The notes beneath the pieces were generated by a model that saw nothing but the letters and a program-made list of their open reading frames with translations, made no database searches and was not told the origin of the DNA. DNA of 64,000 nt from Neopestalotiopsis rosae (taxonomy: Eukaryota; Ascomycota; Sordariomycetes; Amphisphaeriales; Sporocadaceae): assembly GCA_023078685.1 (NCBI GenBank), contig JALGAS010000003.1:6014001-6078000 (forward strand), written 5' to 3'. Made by a program: the position numbers and the translations under genes. How positions within the stretch are numbered: the first letter of the stretch is position 1; every line of letters begins with the position of its first letter. Shown here one piece after another: positions 34,670-46,542 of the stretch.

Positions 34670-35716
34670 CTACTCCCAGTGACTGCTGGCCTTTTGCAAA
34701 ACTTGTTTCGCTCCCTCCCGTACCTCGCGAACGATATCAGCAGCCGGTAACACCTCTTTCACCAAGCCAACGCCTGTGCCGGACCAGACAACCGCTCTTC
34801 GGCTCTCACCCCAGCCCTTGTCGTCTCCTGCCTTGGCCTGGGTATGAGACTCGCGAATCTGTTCAATGGGTACACCAGCAACGTGATCCTCGTAGCTCTT
34901 GGACAAGAGCGCTCTGCCATTATAAGTCGTCGGCCAGATATTCGGGCCTCTCAGCTCGTCGAAAATCACCGCGCGCACCGTCACCTGTCCACCGTCCCAG
35001 GCCTCAATGATCTGCCGCTGGTAGTCCGGATGCGCCTCGACCTCTCTGGACGCCAGAAATCGCGTGCCCATGATGACGGCCTCGGCCCCGAGCGCCAGCG
35101 CTGCCGCCGCGCCGCGCGCATCCACGATCCCGCCCGAGGCAGCGACCCGGACACCGCCGCCTAGTCCCTCCCGGGCCAGATCGTCCTGGGTCTCGGGCAC
35201 CAGCGAGACGATGCCCGCGCCGCGCTCCCAGCCGTGGCCGCCGGCGTCGGTCCCCTGCATCACGAGGACGTCGGGCTTGGCGGTGCGCGCGAGCTCGAGC
35301 GCCCCGGCCACGGACGAGACTTGGATCCAGACCCGGGTGCTGGGAAGCGCCTGGCGGATCGCCTCGGCCCACACGGTATAGTCGCTCAGTTCGGGCTCGG
35401 CGAAAAGCCACACGACGGCGGGCGGGTGTTGCTGGAGCACTTCAATGATATCCGGTCGCTTGTTGGTCAAGGCAAACAGGATCAAGCCCACGCCAAAAGG
35501 GAGCGTGTCACTGCTTTCTGTTTTCAGGCCGGATGTCAATTCGCGGGCTCGCACCAGCTGCGTCGACAAGACCGCCGGGTCCAGCATGGCTCCGATCATG
35601 CCGAGGCCGCCTGCGCGGGACACGGCGGCGGCGAGATCAGGGCCGGCGAAGTCGCCCATTGGAGCATTGACGATTAGAGGGGACGAGGTCCACGGGAATT
35701 GCTTGTATAGCGCCAT
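34670..35716 (-). CDS. Nitronate monooxygenase (2-nitropropane dioxygenase family)
   Basis: A single exon encodes 348 residues, the usual size. These FMN enzymes oxidise propionate-3-nitronate and other alkyl nitronates to the aldehyde or keto acid with nitrite, protecting cells from nitro toxins or using them as nitrogen. The TIM barrel starts with P-L-I-V-N-A-P-M-G. The FMN phosphate and catalytic His region is Q-G-T-D-A-G-G-H-G, residues 154-162. A second phosphate site is A-A-S-G-G-I-V-D with M-G-T-R-F after it. The enzyme is probably cytosolic or peroxisomal; no targeting peptide is visible. The central 350 bases are very rich in C- and G-ending codons compared with the two ends. The short-chain dehydrogenase-like gene is divergent, 1.6 kb away. 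Confidence 0.93.
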   Translation of the reverse strand: MALYKQFPWTSSPLIVNAPMGDFAGPDLAAAVSRAGGLGMIGAMLDPAVLSTQLVRARELTSGLKTESSDTLPFGVGLILFALTNKRPDIIEVLQQHPPAVVWLFAEPELSDYTVWAEAIRQALPSTRVWIQVSSVAGALELARTAKPDVLVMQGTDAGGHGWERGAGIVSLVPETQDDLAREGLGGGVRVAASGGIVDARGAAAALALGAEAVIMGTRFLASREVEAHPDYQRQIIEAWDGGQVTVRAVIFDELRGPNIWPTTYNGRALLSKSYEDHVAGVPIEQIRESHTQAKAGDDKGWGESRRAVVWSGTGVGLVKEVLPAADIVREVREGAKQVLQKASSHWE

Positions 35717-37343
35717 CGTTTCCGCGAGTCTCTTCCAATCTCCAAATTTGCGTTACTTCTGATGATTTGCGCAGGTCTCTCGATGCCTCGATGGGTGACG
35801 ATTGATGAAAGTGATGGACGAGTCGCAGGTTGAAGCAGGTAAGTATGCAAGTAAGATCCGCGGCGACCAGTCAGCGCACGTAAACTATTATATGGGGATC
35901 CGAATCGGGTATTCAATACCCATGATATGATCGCCATCGGCCCTATGCAACCATAACGACAGCCAACTTGCTGCCTACACCAGAGCCCGGGAAAGTGGTA
36001 GTAACAGCGGATACTCAACCTAGCGCTGTCTTCCTATCACGAATAGGGTCCCGGTCAACATCTTCAAAATACAGTTCAAATTCTGATTGCATGTCTTCTA
36101 CAGGCCAAGATGGAGGTGTAAGCAAACTGCCCAGACTGCATGGAAATCAAAGGGACCATGGATGTTTTTGTGGTCCACTAGAAAAGGCCTTGCGTTACCC
36201 CCGCTTGAGGCGTGCAACCAATGATTTAAGCAAGTAAGCCTACCTTAATTCAGGCCACTTGCTGGTCACTAATGCAGCTGAAGGGCGCTCACCTTGGCAG
36301 GCGCCTGTAAAGTTGCACGTTCATGTTTTAGCGGCTGACATACTGACATGACAGATTATCAAGCGTGGATTCACATTGTCGCATTTCTGAGGAGAATATT
36401 CAACCCGCCAAACGTGTTATCCAGCAAAGTAGGAGTTGTATGTGACAGGACGATTGTTATCCCGCTGTGCCCGCGGAGATGCAAAAGAATGAAGACAGCG
36501 TGCGCCCTTGCTACTGCTGACATACCGCATAGGCGATAAACACCTGCATAAACTTGGACCGGTAAGGCGCTGGAGACTACTGCTGTATTGGCAGCAAGTC
36601 CAACTCAGGACAGCCATGTATATAATATACACTTTGGTCCAAGCAAATTGGCGTCACCCATGTTGCGAATGCGGCTGTGATAAATCGCACTGGTAAGCCT
36701 CCAAGCACTAGACGCCAATGGGCACCCTCTGGTAACAACAGCGCAACATTGTCAGCACTAAAACACCACTAGGGACCAATTCGCAGGACCAGTAGCTTTC
36801 AGGAATGATATGTATCTTCATGAGACCATACAACTCAGAGAGTATATTCCTTTTCTACACATTTGCGCCCTGCGAATGATAGTGTTGGTTTCCACGGCGT
36901 CAGCATATAGGAGACTCGATAATGCACATCAGACGCCACGTTGCTCCAATGAAGCAAGTCACGGACGTCAGAAGTGTGATATAACCTTTCTGGTCCGGGA
37001 TTGTCTTACTCTCCCCACTACCATGGTACTCTTCTTGTAAGAAGGATTCGGAAGCGGCCGTTAGCATCAGCTAATGTAAGCACTCAGATGCTTGCCCAGC
37101 GATGTGTATATAACTCCGGTCAAATCCCATATTCTTGGCACTGATACGCACTAGACCAACTCCCTTCTTGACTTGGTCTTGATCACTGGCAATATAATAC
37201 ACTCACATCATCGGAAGCTCACCTGAACTTCGATCAATCGGCAAAATCATTCCCGAGTCTGCTTTTTGCCAAGACTGGATCTCACCACCACCGAATCTTA
37301 GAAACAGACCAAAACTACACCATCACTTCAACAACATCCAAAT
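35717..37343. other. Intergenic region between nitronate monooxygenase and SDR-like genes
   Basis: Both flanking genes start at the edges, so two promoters lie here. A TATATAAC near 37107 could serve the SDR-like gene, 230 bases upstream. The 1.6 kb has no coding region I can support. Confidence 0.55.
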
Positions 37344-38098
37344 ATGGCCCATCAGAATAAGACACTTCTTGTCATTGGTGCCGGACCAGGCATTGGTCGG
37401 TCTGTCACCACCTTATTCGCGTCCAAAGGCTATATCAAAGTGGCGCTATTTGCCAGAAGCTCCGAAGGCCTTGCGGCCGAGCAAAAGGCAGTGGAGGAGT
37501 CCGTTGGCAGCGGCGGCAAGGTCAAGAGCTACCAGGTTGACGTTGCCGACCTCGACGCTCTTTCCAAGGCCCTCGCCGAGGCCGATGCCGACTTGGGCAA
37601 GCCGGACTGTATCTTTTACAATGCTGCTCGGGTTCGACCTTCGGAGCTCTTGGCCCATGATGTCCAGGAAATTGAGTATGACTTCAAGGTAATGTCGCAC
37701 AGCACATGGAGATTATGTTGAATTGCGCTAATCATAAGTTACAGATCAATGTTTCCGGACTCTACAAAGTGTCCCAGCATTACATGCCGCACCTGCTGGA
37801 CCTGGCCAAAAAAGACACCAAGGCCCAACCTTCGCTCATCGTGACGAGCTCGTGCCTGCCTCTCCAACCCGTGCCGCAGTTCTTTGCCCTGTCGCTGGTC
37901 AAGGCCGCGCAGCGCAACATGGTGCAGAGCATGAACATGACGTGGGTCCCTCGGGGTGTCTCGGTCGGTCTCATCAACGTCGGTGGGCCGGTCACGGCCG
38001 ACCACCCGACTCGCAACCCGCCCAACATTGCGGACAAGAGCTGGGAGTGGTTTAGTCAGCTGAGGGAGAAGCCATCTTTTGAGGTCGTGATAGATTAA
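37344..38098 (+). CDS. Short-chain dehydrogenase/reductase-like protein with atypical active site
   Basis: Two exons, 37344-37688 and 37745-38098, give 232 residues. The Rossmann fold opens with the nucleotide-binding G-A-G-P-G-I-G at 12-18, and N-A-A is found near residue 93. After V-T-S-S the usual Y-x-x-x-K is not present: the Lys of L-V-K-A-A-Q-R-N is preceded at the Tyr position by Leu, with two Phe nearby. The acid-base Tyr of classical family members therefore seems missing. The protein may still bind NAD(P) and act without redox catalysis, or use another residue. Relatives with the same L-S-L-V-K-A-A-Q segment occur in other ascomycetes. It is probably cytosolic. The intron has GTAATG and CAG. 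Context gives no substrate. Confidence 0.85.
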
Positions 38099-39567
38099 AG
38101 TGTGCAGACATGGATTGATGGACTGCGTTGGATAGGGATTGCTCAATTCTCTGGAGATATTCACTGGCTACGATTGTAGATTGTCGTTAGTTGAATGCAG
38201 TTTAGCTCCACAATACACCATCAGATGGCACATGCCTTTCATCAGGCGCTGACTTGTAGAAGCTCTGCTGAGAGATTCCAGACGTTCTATATAATTGAGC
38301 TTCCAAGGTTCTCCCACTGCGTGACCCATTTTTCAGCTGCTGTATATTGTCGAGGCTGAAATTGCCCAAGATGTTGGTGTTCCTACCAATTCAATCTGTC
38401 ATTCGATGCTGCCAAGACAGGTGGCTTGACTGCCAATAGTGTGGTTGTGCTTCACGTATCGGGTTCGCTATGGCAGAGAAACGGTGCAGGAGCATTTCGA
38501 ACTTCTCATAAACATTGCAAGCTTAAGTATGGACGCCACTGAGTTACCTGATACCGCATATGCATATTTTTTTCGCAGCAGGTATTATGATGGTTTTGGA
38601 TTTGCCAAAACCAGGCGACTGTTGTTAGGCACGGATCGTGCTTACCTTATGAAGTGGCATAAGCGCGCCCAGAACGTAGCTACCAGGCCTGTTAGATTTG
38701 TTGACATTCGTTCCCTTTGCTCCAACCAACATTTTCTCTATTTCTGCATTCATGTTATTCTTACAGGCTTTGATCTACACCAAGCATTCGAGGCCCAATA
38801 TTCTATCAGTCCATTCATCAGAAGCGTCTGACTAGAACATCACTTAAGAACTGAAAACTGCGAGTTGAAGCTCAAATGAACGCATTCCAGTAGGTTTCTT
38901 CTCCGGCGAGAGCATATAATGGCAGTGACTCGCACTTCCGAGCAGAGCCCCTATCCTGATTACTCGTCGCAAAAGCGTATTTGATCGATCTCGTCATTGC
39001 TGTCACAGCTGGAGCGTGGTTTCTTGACGCTGAGACTGGAAGGCCAAAAGAAGGAATCCGACGTAGAATTACGGATGAGCTATCCCGAATGCGAGGCAAG
39101 AAAATTATCTGGTCAAGATATAAAGACGAGTGGTATTGCAAGGCCTGTTACGATTTCAAGAGAAAAGGGGGAAATCGTGGGTCGGAAGTTGTCGCAAGAT
39201 AGCGACCACAAGCACTGCCGTGGATACCAAAAATTGTCACAAATAAAACCAGCAGGCTTGAGAAGGATCGTCTTATATTGGATACTAGTCGTGCTATATA
39301 GAAAGAAATTAGCGTTATGATAATTTAAAATAATCTATTTTTTTCTCGAGAACCCTTTAAAATTTAGATAGTCATTTTTTTACTTGGAAGTTTGGAGTAT
39401 TGAAGAAAGAAATGCTTACCTGAATATCCAAAGGGTGTCGTGAAACTTACAACCTATTCCGAGTATCACACTTGCCAAGAAAGTTGCCAAGAAGAAGTGA
39501 TGATGAAAGAGGTGGAAGACGTGGTGGTGGTCAGGTCAAATTTCTGTTCCCGACCACCAATTTATAT

Positions 39568-39611
<44 letters not shown>

Positions 39612-41104
39612 GGATTAAAAGAGCTTATTCGGTAGATGTGGCCAATTCAAGCCCTTGCCAACGCCGCCATCATATCAAATGGAATTTCGAGGCCAGGTCT
39701 TTTCGACTTTCGAGAAGGCACTGAATGACCCTTGGCGACCATATAATGCCTGGACAGCTCATGCCAGCAGTGGCCATCTAGGCTTTTAAATTGTGTCATT
39801 TCAAGCACGCTTTTGAAAGTCACCCTCTGGTCGACTGCAAGAACTTTCATCATATTCCACAGGAGAACGAAAATCAACAGGAAAAGAGAAAGAGACAATG
39901 CGGGGGTTCGAACAAAAAGGCTGAGGGAGGGCGGACCCAGCCGGAGAGAGAGCTAGAGATACAAGATTTCTAGGAGCGGAGCGAGAACCACTACACCACT
40001 GTGACCTGTGGTTCGTGGGTTGTTAAACGAGCATACTTTATCTGGGTATATAAAGGCCAGTTCATCAGGTGGAAAAGATTTTGGCTGATGGGCAGTTCAG
40101 AGGAGAATTTTGGTGGTAGGTTTGCAGTAACCTTCATGGCCGCAGGAGTACCACCTAAAATGGATCGCCACGAGCAGCCTGCCAACTGTTGAGACCCAGT
40201 ACACCGTTCTACTTCAATACCGGAATGCTGACGATGCCGACATCATCAATAAGATCAATTCTGACGGTGTTGGAGTGTGAGGAAGTCTGGAGGTTGACTC
40301 AAATTCGGGTGTTTATCCCGTGCCACTCAATCAATTTCTTGTCTATCTTGTGAATCTTTCCAATTCTACAACAGACTATGACCGGTGTTCTAGAATATCA
40401 AGAGACCAAGTCAAATACAATATTTATGCAAGAACATGAAACTGAAGAAAGTACTGATATATGGCAAGAAATTCCACATCCATTCTGTATAATGACTTGG
40501 GATTTCAGTACGCAAGTGTAGCTGCTTCTTGAGATTACCAGACTTGTCCCCTCTAGCGCTCTACAGTTCTTTGAACGCCGTCCTCAATTTACGAGGTGAC
40601 TTGTTACCACTAAGATATCTTTCTCTCACTCGATACGGCTAGTACTCCGTAGCGATCCTGACTTGCCATAAGTCATTCGACATTTGCAGAACACAAGCTT
40701 AAAATCAGGAAGAATGGAACTTTATGAATATGTACCTAGACCCTGATCCACTCCGTGGCGGCCCCACGCGCACCGAGACGAGCACCTTTACTGGGCTCTA
40801 AAACAGGCTTAGCTGCCGCGGTTTTCAGCGGTTCCCCAGCCGTCGCTGACAGCTGCGATTCTCCGTTCTCGGCCAAAGCGGGAAGGCGTCGGCAGCGAGG
40901 AGAGATATCGTGCGCATTCGAACGTGCCATGCAGCTATCGCCAGTCCCATCACGATCTTATCAAGTATCGTCCCCAAGGGCGCTGATGACCGACAGCGGA
41001 CCACATCACACCCTTTCGCACCACTGACTTGCGCCTTTTTGTTCACTGCCTTTAGCCCCGTCGATTCGCGGTGTCCGACTTTGGACCGTGGAGGCGCGCG
41101 GCTC
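38099..41104. other. Gene-poor 3 kb stretch with a long poly(A) tract
   Basis: I see no supported gene. Frames of up to 130 codons (38439-38831) have no recognisable domain. A T8A33 tract sits at 39567-39607. On the minus strand around 40010-39900 there are tRNA-like fragments (a G-T-A-G-T-G-G-T-T D-loop and a GTTCGAACCC T-loop) that do not form a complete tRNA. Decayed retroelement DNA is possible. The last 200 bases are the promoter of the ten-exon regulator. Confidence 0.45.
39567..39607 (+). repeat. Homopolymer T8A33
   Basis: Eight T followed by 33 A, the longest homopolymer in the window. It could be the tail of a retroposed sequence or simple slippage. Exact length may be uncertain because of sequencing. 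Confidence 0.85.
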
Positions 41105-43757
41105 ATGACTCCAGCGCAGGGCCACGGCCCACGGGCAGCAAACGCGTAAGTGAACTTCATCGCCAAGTACAACAAGTCTTTATGCTCACTGTTCCATTCA
41201 TAGCTGTGAACAATGTCGGCGGCGCAAGGTGAAATGCTCGGGCGAAAAGCCCTGTCGGAGTTGCGGGCGGCATGGGTTTGAATGCTCTTACCCACTAGTC
41301 GGCCGCAGTCGTTATTCGGAAGCGTAGGTTTTCCCAAGTCTGGAAGCGTATATACCACTATGACATTGTTGGACTTTTGTTGATTCTTGGCCAGGCAAGT
41401 TCAAGGCCTCCTAGCCAAGATCAAGCGGTATGAAGAGCAGCTTGATGGCAGCCCAGCCGGTGAGATCCAACCTGTTCTGCATGAAAAACTGGAAACAGAC
41501 AAAACCACAAGAAGAAATAGAGCTGACATGCATTGAGAACAATCAGCCAGTCATGACTATGCGCATTCTACCGCTCGCAACGAGCCTGGGAGCAATACCA
41601 TAGCTGAGAATGGGCCCTCACCTGGTCAAATCAGTCAATCATCTCAGTCAAGTATATGTTCGTCCAATCCTTGCGACAGTCTACTTGATGGATATATGCT
41701 GAGAAGTAACAGCGCAGACTGAGCGAGCATCCGGACCGGCTTTTGAGCGCCGCGTGAAATCTCTCCTGCACAGTCATATCGAATACGACCAATACGGTGG
41801 CGATAATTCCAATATGCAGTTGGGCTTGGACGCGATTGAGCACCCTGAGCTTGCACCACCTATTTGGACTTCGACACAAGATCTCCTTCGCAGGGCGGAC
41901 GGGAGGCTGGAGTTGCCATCCGAGCAAGATTCTCACCGACTCTTGGGCCTTTTTCTGTCGTACATGGGCGTAAACCAACACTATCTGGATCCTCGCATCT
42001 TTGTCGACACAATGGCAGAGCTATACCAAAGCCCAGCTAGCCGTCTTCATCAGATGAAAACCATGTGGTTCATACAGTACTTGTTGATCATGGCCATGGG
42101 CAAGCTAATGGACACGGACACCCAGACAGCTGGCCCACATCCAGGAGTGTCCTATTTTGCCGAAGCGATGCGACTTTTGCCTCAACAGTACGAACTCGGA
42201 AGCCACGGCGTGATTTCAGTTGAGATTCTTTGTCTCGTCGCGCTCTACTTGCAGTGGTGTGATCGCAAGCATGACGCATATCTCTACGTTTGTACTTTCT
42301 TGTTCCCAGATTTCACTTTCTCATCTTACCATGACGTGTAGGTCGGCAACGCCGTTCGTCTGGCCATTGCATTAGGCTGCCCTCTCCCTGTGCGAGAGCA
42401 GCAGTGTCCTCCGTCTCAAAAGGCACATCGAAATCGAGTTTGGTGGACAGCATACATGCTGGATAGGTATGTAAAGCTCGCATTGGGTGCTTAATCATAT
42501 AGTAACATTTGACGTGCAAAGACGCATTGCTGCTAGCCTAGGTCTACCTGTTGCAGCCGATGACCGACAATTTGCCACCGAGCTTCCCTTGACATCGCCA
42601 GGGTTTCCATCTCCTGATGCGCTTGGAATCAACGTCCGCATTGCCCGCGCAACTGGTGATATCATGACATGTAAGACCCGCTGGACATTCTTCTGATAAT
42701 ACAGACATTGATTTGCACCCTGATGACAGCGCTCTACGGAAATGCCGCAGTAACCGAAATGGAGCTCGTTCGCAACATTCAAGCCATTTTATCTTCACTG
42801 TACAACACGGGACATTGCATCCCGACAGAGTATACGGTCGATTTCGCGTCCACACATCTCATTGTGAGCAGAACAGCCGCATCTCTGTATCTAATGCTTT
42901 TTCAGGTATGTCATCCTTTGCGTACGGCAGCTTTCTTATTCTAGAATATGGCGTTCTTAATGACAATCGACCAGGCAATCATCCTTTGCATTAGGCCCGT
43001 TCTTCTTCAGAGAGTAAAGGAAAAGGTCATTTCTACTTTGAAGCGGACCCCAATTCCCGAGGTCCCTGTCGTGATAAATCGACTGTGCTCTACCTGCAAA
43101 GAGTCAGCGAGTAAAAGTCTCCGGATTGTGTCTGCATTGAGAGAACAACATGAAGTTGGTATGTCGTCAACACGCAGCTCGGTATATTTGACACGACCAT
43201 AAACTGATTCAAGAACAGCACGGTTTGGGTTTTTTGATTTGGACCAGACGTTTTCTGCAGCCTTGACGGTCATCATGATTGGTTTCGTCGACGGTACTGC
43301 TTACTCGGAGGTTTCCAGAGAGCTTCAACAAGCCACCAGTGTTCTCGAATACTTGTCCCAGGCCGGCAACAGCTCTGCCGAACAACGTCTTATGGAGATA
43401 AGAAACTTTCACGACCACGTCTGGCCCAAGAAGTCCGCGCGACGAGATAAAACGCTGGCGTCGCCAGGCAATAAATCTCGTGACACTTTGCCGGTGCTTG
43501 AGCATTCCTCGCCCGATGAGCCACCTCAACATTCCGCATCTGCAAACGAGGAAGCCTCGGGTGCTTCGCAAGCGCCTCCTTTGGGTGATGCAGACGTCCA
43601 GCTAGAGATTGGCGCCGATTATGCGTTCAACATTGACCTGGGCGAAGAGGCCGATGGCATTTATTCCAGTTTCCATGACCCACAACTCCCACTTACTGGA
43701 GTCGATCATTTGGACTGGGCGGAATTAGAGAAGGTCTTCGCTTCCACTCAAGCATAG
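41105..43757 (+). CDS. Ten-exon Zn2Cys6 transcription factor
   Basis: I read exons 41105-41145, 41204-41323, 41395-41459, 41547-41651, 41713-42287, 42342-42466, 42522-42670, 42730-42905, 42975-43158 and 43219-43757. Together they keep one frame for 692 residues. Exon 2 carries the whole zinc cluster: Cys15, 18, 25, 31, 34 and 41, with C-R-R-R-K-V-K-C. Exon 3 holds a short linker and coiled-coil start, exon 4 a Ser-rich stretch. Exons 5-8 carry the fungal regulatory domain, with W-W-T-A-Y-M-L-D-R and the A-S-L-G-L-P family mark. The last exon ends in an acidic, probably activating tail. The acceptor before exon 4 (41547 or 41538) and the intron 41652-41712 are the least certain; both choices preserve frame. 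It is a nuclear DNA-binding regulator of unknown targets, possibly of the nearby accessory genes. Confidence 0.87.
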
Positions 43758-45934
43758 TGCTCTCTCCTAGATTACTATATCATTGCTTCAGTCTCATTGG
43801 CAGACTAGAATCTTCGAGGCATGTCCAACTTCGTCGATCAGCAATTGTTCAACAATCGCACGTAAGCCCGCCTCGCTCCACAGTCAACATAGGTTTGGAA
43901 GTACGACATGGTGCACGAAACAACATTTTTCGTATCACCGCCAGACGAGCGTTACAAACTCAGCAGCGCCGCAATATACATGATACCGTCATAGCGGTTC
44001 GTCTGCCACGGCTTCTGGTGCGGACTGATCCGTCCATGAGAAGCAGCCAGAGCATCATACAGCCCGATGGCTAAAACCACATCACTATGGGCCAGTCCTC
44101 TAAATTGCCATAAGTATCAACTAGCTTGATCTCAAATGTCGCACCCTCCAGGTTTCTTCTGGCAGCTTCGGGAGTGATGGCTACCTTTGCTCCAGTGTTG
44201 TCAGAGATCGGCCATATGCTACGGGAAGAGCTCGTTGAGTCCTTTTGAGGAGCGTTTTCTCTTGTAGTTGGATAGATAAGCTGGAGACATCGTTGGGCAG
44301 GCTTCTTTGCTACGGCCGGCGAGGATACTGAAATGCCTTGTTGGCGATTTCCCCTTGGATTCTCATATCCTAGAGACGCATACTCGTCTCGATGAGAACA
44401 TGCTTTGCTGTGTCGACAAAGTGTCAACAGCAGACTTGAAACGACAATTTTGCTGTGTCAAGCACAGTATCGTTAATCACGACGGCGCTCGATGAAGGAT
44501 TGCGGCGATCGGGTGGTGCTGCCCTGGCGAGCAGCTGGCATCCACAAGCTCAGGACCGCCATTGTACAACTTTGTCACCCATGGAGAACTAGGACCAGAC
44601 CTGGCAGTACGATGACGAAGGTGGGGAAAAGCTCATTTCTTGCTCGGAAGTCTCTGGGTAATCAGAAAATCTCAAGAGAATTTCCTCCTGGTCCGTTGGT
44701 TCCGTTCGAGAACTGGGTTTCTCCATCTCTCTTGTCTTGTCGGGGACAATCCACACGTACCTGCAGGCGTAACTCCACATGGAAGCTCGTAATCAGGTTG
44801 CTTCTTCAGGTTTGCCACCAGGACAGTCCTCTTCCATCCTCGGTCAGTCCCATCTCATTCTCAACTGAAGGGTAGCACGACATTCCTAAAGTCGGGGGGC
44901 AAACAGGCAAGAAACAGGTATGGCGGTGGAGTAAATGGAAGTGGGAAAGAATTAGAGGTACAGCAAACACACCTTAACATGACTCGTGTGCCATGGAAAC
45001 CTTGTCGGCTGCGTTTAAGCGTTTATTATGAGGAATTGTAAAAGGGTCCCAAAAACTCTATAGGCGATCTTCAATGCCGACCCCCTGGGCCCTCCCTTAC
45101 ATGTTTATACTTTCTCCATTTCTCGTTTATCGATTCTTGCTGCGTCGGCACATTTACCTTTTCGAACCCCGTGTAACAGCCGTGGGATCCGCAGTCCTTT
45201 TCTCGCCTGCTAGAGGCAACGAACTTCTTCAGGCTTTTTCATTTTATACCGTCTTTATACCTTCTATATGGAACAGTTGCAATCGATAAATACATATATA
45301 TGTATGAGCAACAAACGCGGCTCCGGACCTAGTAGACGACATGCAGGAATGAGAGACAAGTGCCGGAAAGGAGACCCCGGTTTCTCTTGTGAGAGTGCTT
45401 TTGCGAGGCTGGTGAATTGTTGCACGTGTCTTTTGTTTTGTTCGCCACGAACCTTTTACTTGCTTCACACGCTCTGTTGCCTCCGCGCAAGAAGATGGAG
45501 ATGAGGCAAGGTTTCCGCTGTCAGCCTGATATAGCAGCTCCGCTTCGTATCCCTCTTTACCTCCAGATTGAGGCAGTCGTCGACCATACGGTTCAGCACG
45601 ACATAATGCTTGTCCATATTTGCGTATCGAGGAGAGAAAATGACACCTACTAATCATAACTTTTCTTTGAGGATGCATTATCTGCCGATCCAGAACTTTG
45701 CATCGTTCGCAAGTGGGGGAGTTATGCAACACGAAAGTAATTTGATAGATGAATGAGCACATGCAAGCGATAAGCTGTATTTCTTTCTTCATACCGGAAA
45801 GTTTGGTCAAACAGTCAAGAACGCCTACAAATGAGTTGACGGTGGACGATCCTCTTCCGCCTTTTTGAACACACGCTGCGCGGATGCACCTAGTAACACA
45901 ATAGCAAGAATCTCTCTTTCATTGCTAATTCCGG

Positions 45935-45984
<50 letters not shown>

Positions 45985-46542
45985 GCGCGCGTCTCCTCCT
46001 ATCTCTCGACTCTCTCGAGGTGGTTCCATCTAGTGAAAAATTCAATGTTCCATAAACGCCGAGGCCATGCCAGGCCCAAAATGCCCATCGATCCGTGGAT
46101 GATGGCTATCCCAATGCTTGTGGTGAAAGTTTGCGAAAGTCATAAACAGCGTGGGGTATATCTTGGAACCCTCTTCTCTTTTTGTCGAAAACCCAAGTCC
46201 ATACCTCGTGTCGTACGCCATGCCATGGATTTATAATGCCAGTGTCAATCAATGGTCGAAGTTTGTGTTCCGAAACCAACAACTGAGTCATGCAGTGCAT
46301 CTTGCCCCTTCGCATGAAGGCGTGTGGCTTTAGATGATGCATGGATGCTGAAGAAAAATAATGATGATAAAGTGTATGAAGTTTGCCTTTCTGGCGACTT
46401 GTCATTGCCATGGCAAATCGCTGGCACAAGTTATCGTCGTCGTCGGTGTGAGCCGATATAGTAGTACAGGCCAATGCTTGCGTATTGACATTGCGTTGAG
46501 CCCGGTGAGGTGGTGATGCTAAACAGTAATTGAGTCGAAACA
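43758..46542. other. Gene-poor stretch with a possible minus-strand gene remnant
   Basis: Between 44071 and about 44800 on the minus strand several protein-like pieces lie in different frames, the last ending with an acidic-aromatic C-terminus at 44071 (D-W-P-I-V-M-W-F). I cannot join them with good splice sites, so they may be a decayed gene or a gene I failed to assemble. The rest, including a TC repeat at 45937, has no supported gene. Confidence 0.4.
45937..45984 (+). repeat. TC dinucleotide microsatellite
   Basis: About 18 perfect TC units, one interruption (TG), then more TC, followed by GCGCGCG. A simple repeat, likely variable in length between strains. Confidence 0.9.

Noticed and set aside
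39895..40012. Possible minus-strand tRNA-Arg with intron
   Set aside because: D- and T-loop-like pieces are present, but the T stem does not pair and no acceptor stem closes.
26393..41104. Classical secondary-metabolite cluster
   Set aside because: No polyketide synthase, peptide synthetase, terpene synthase or prenyltransferase gene lies in the window; only a regulator and tailoring-type enzymes are seen.
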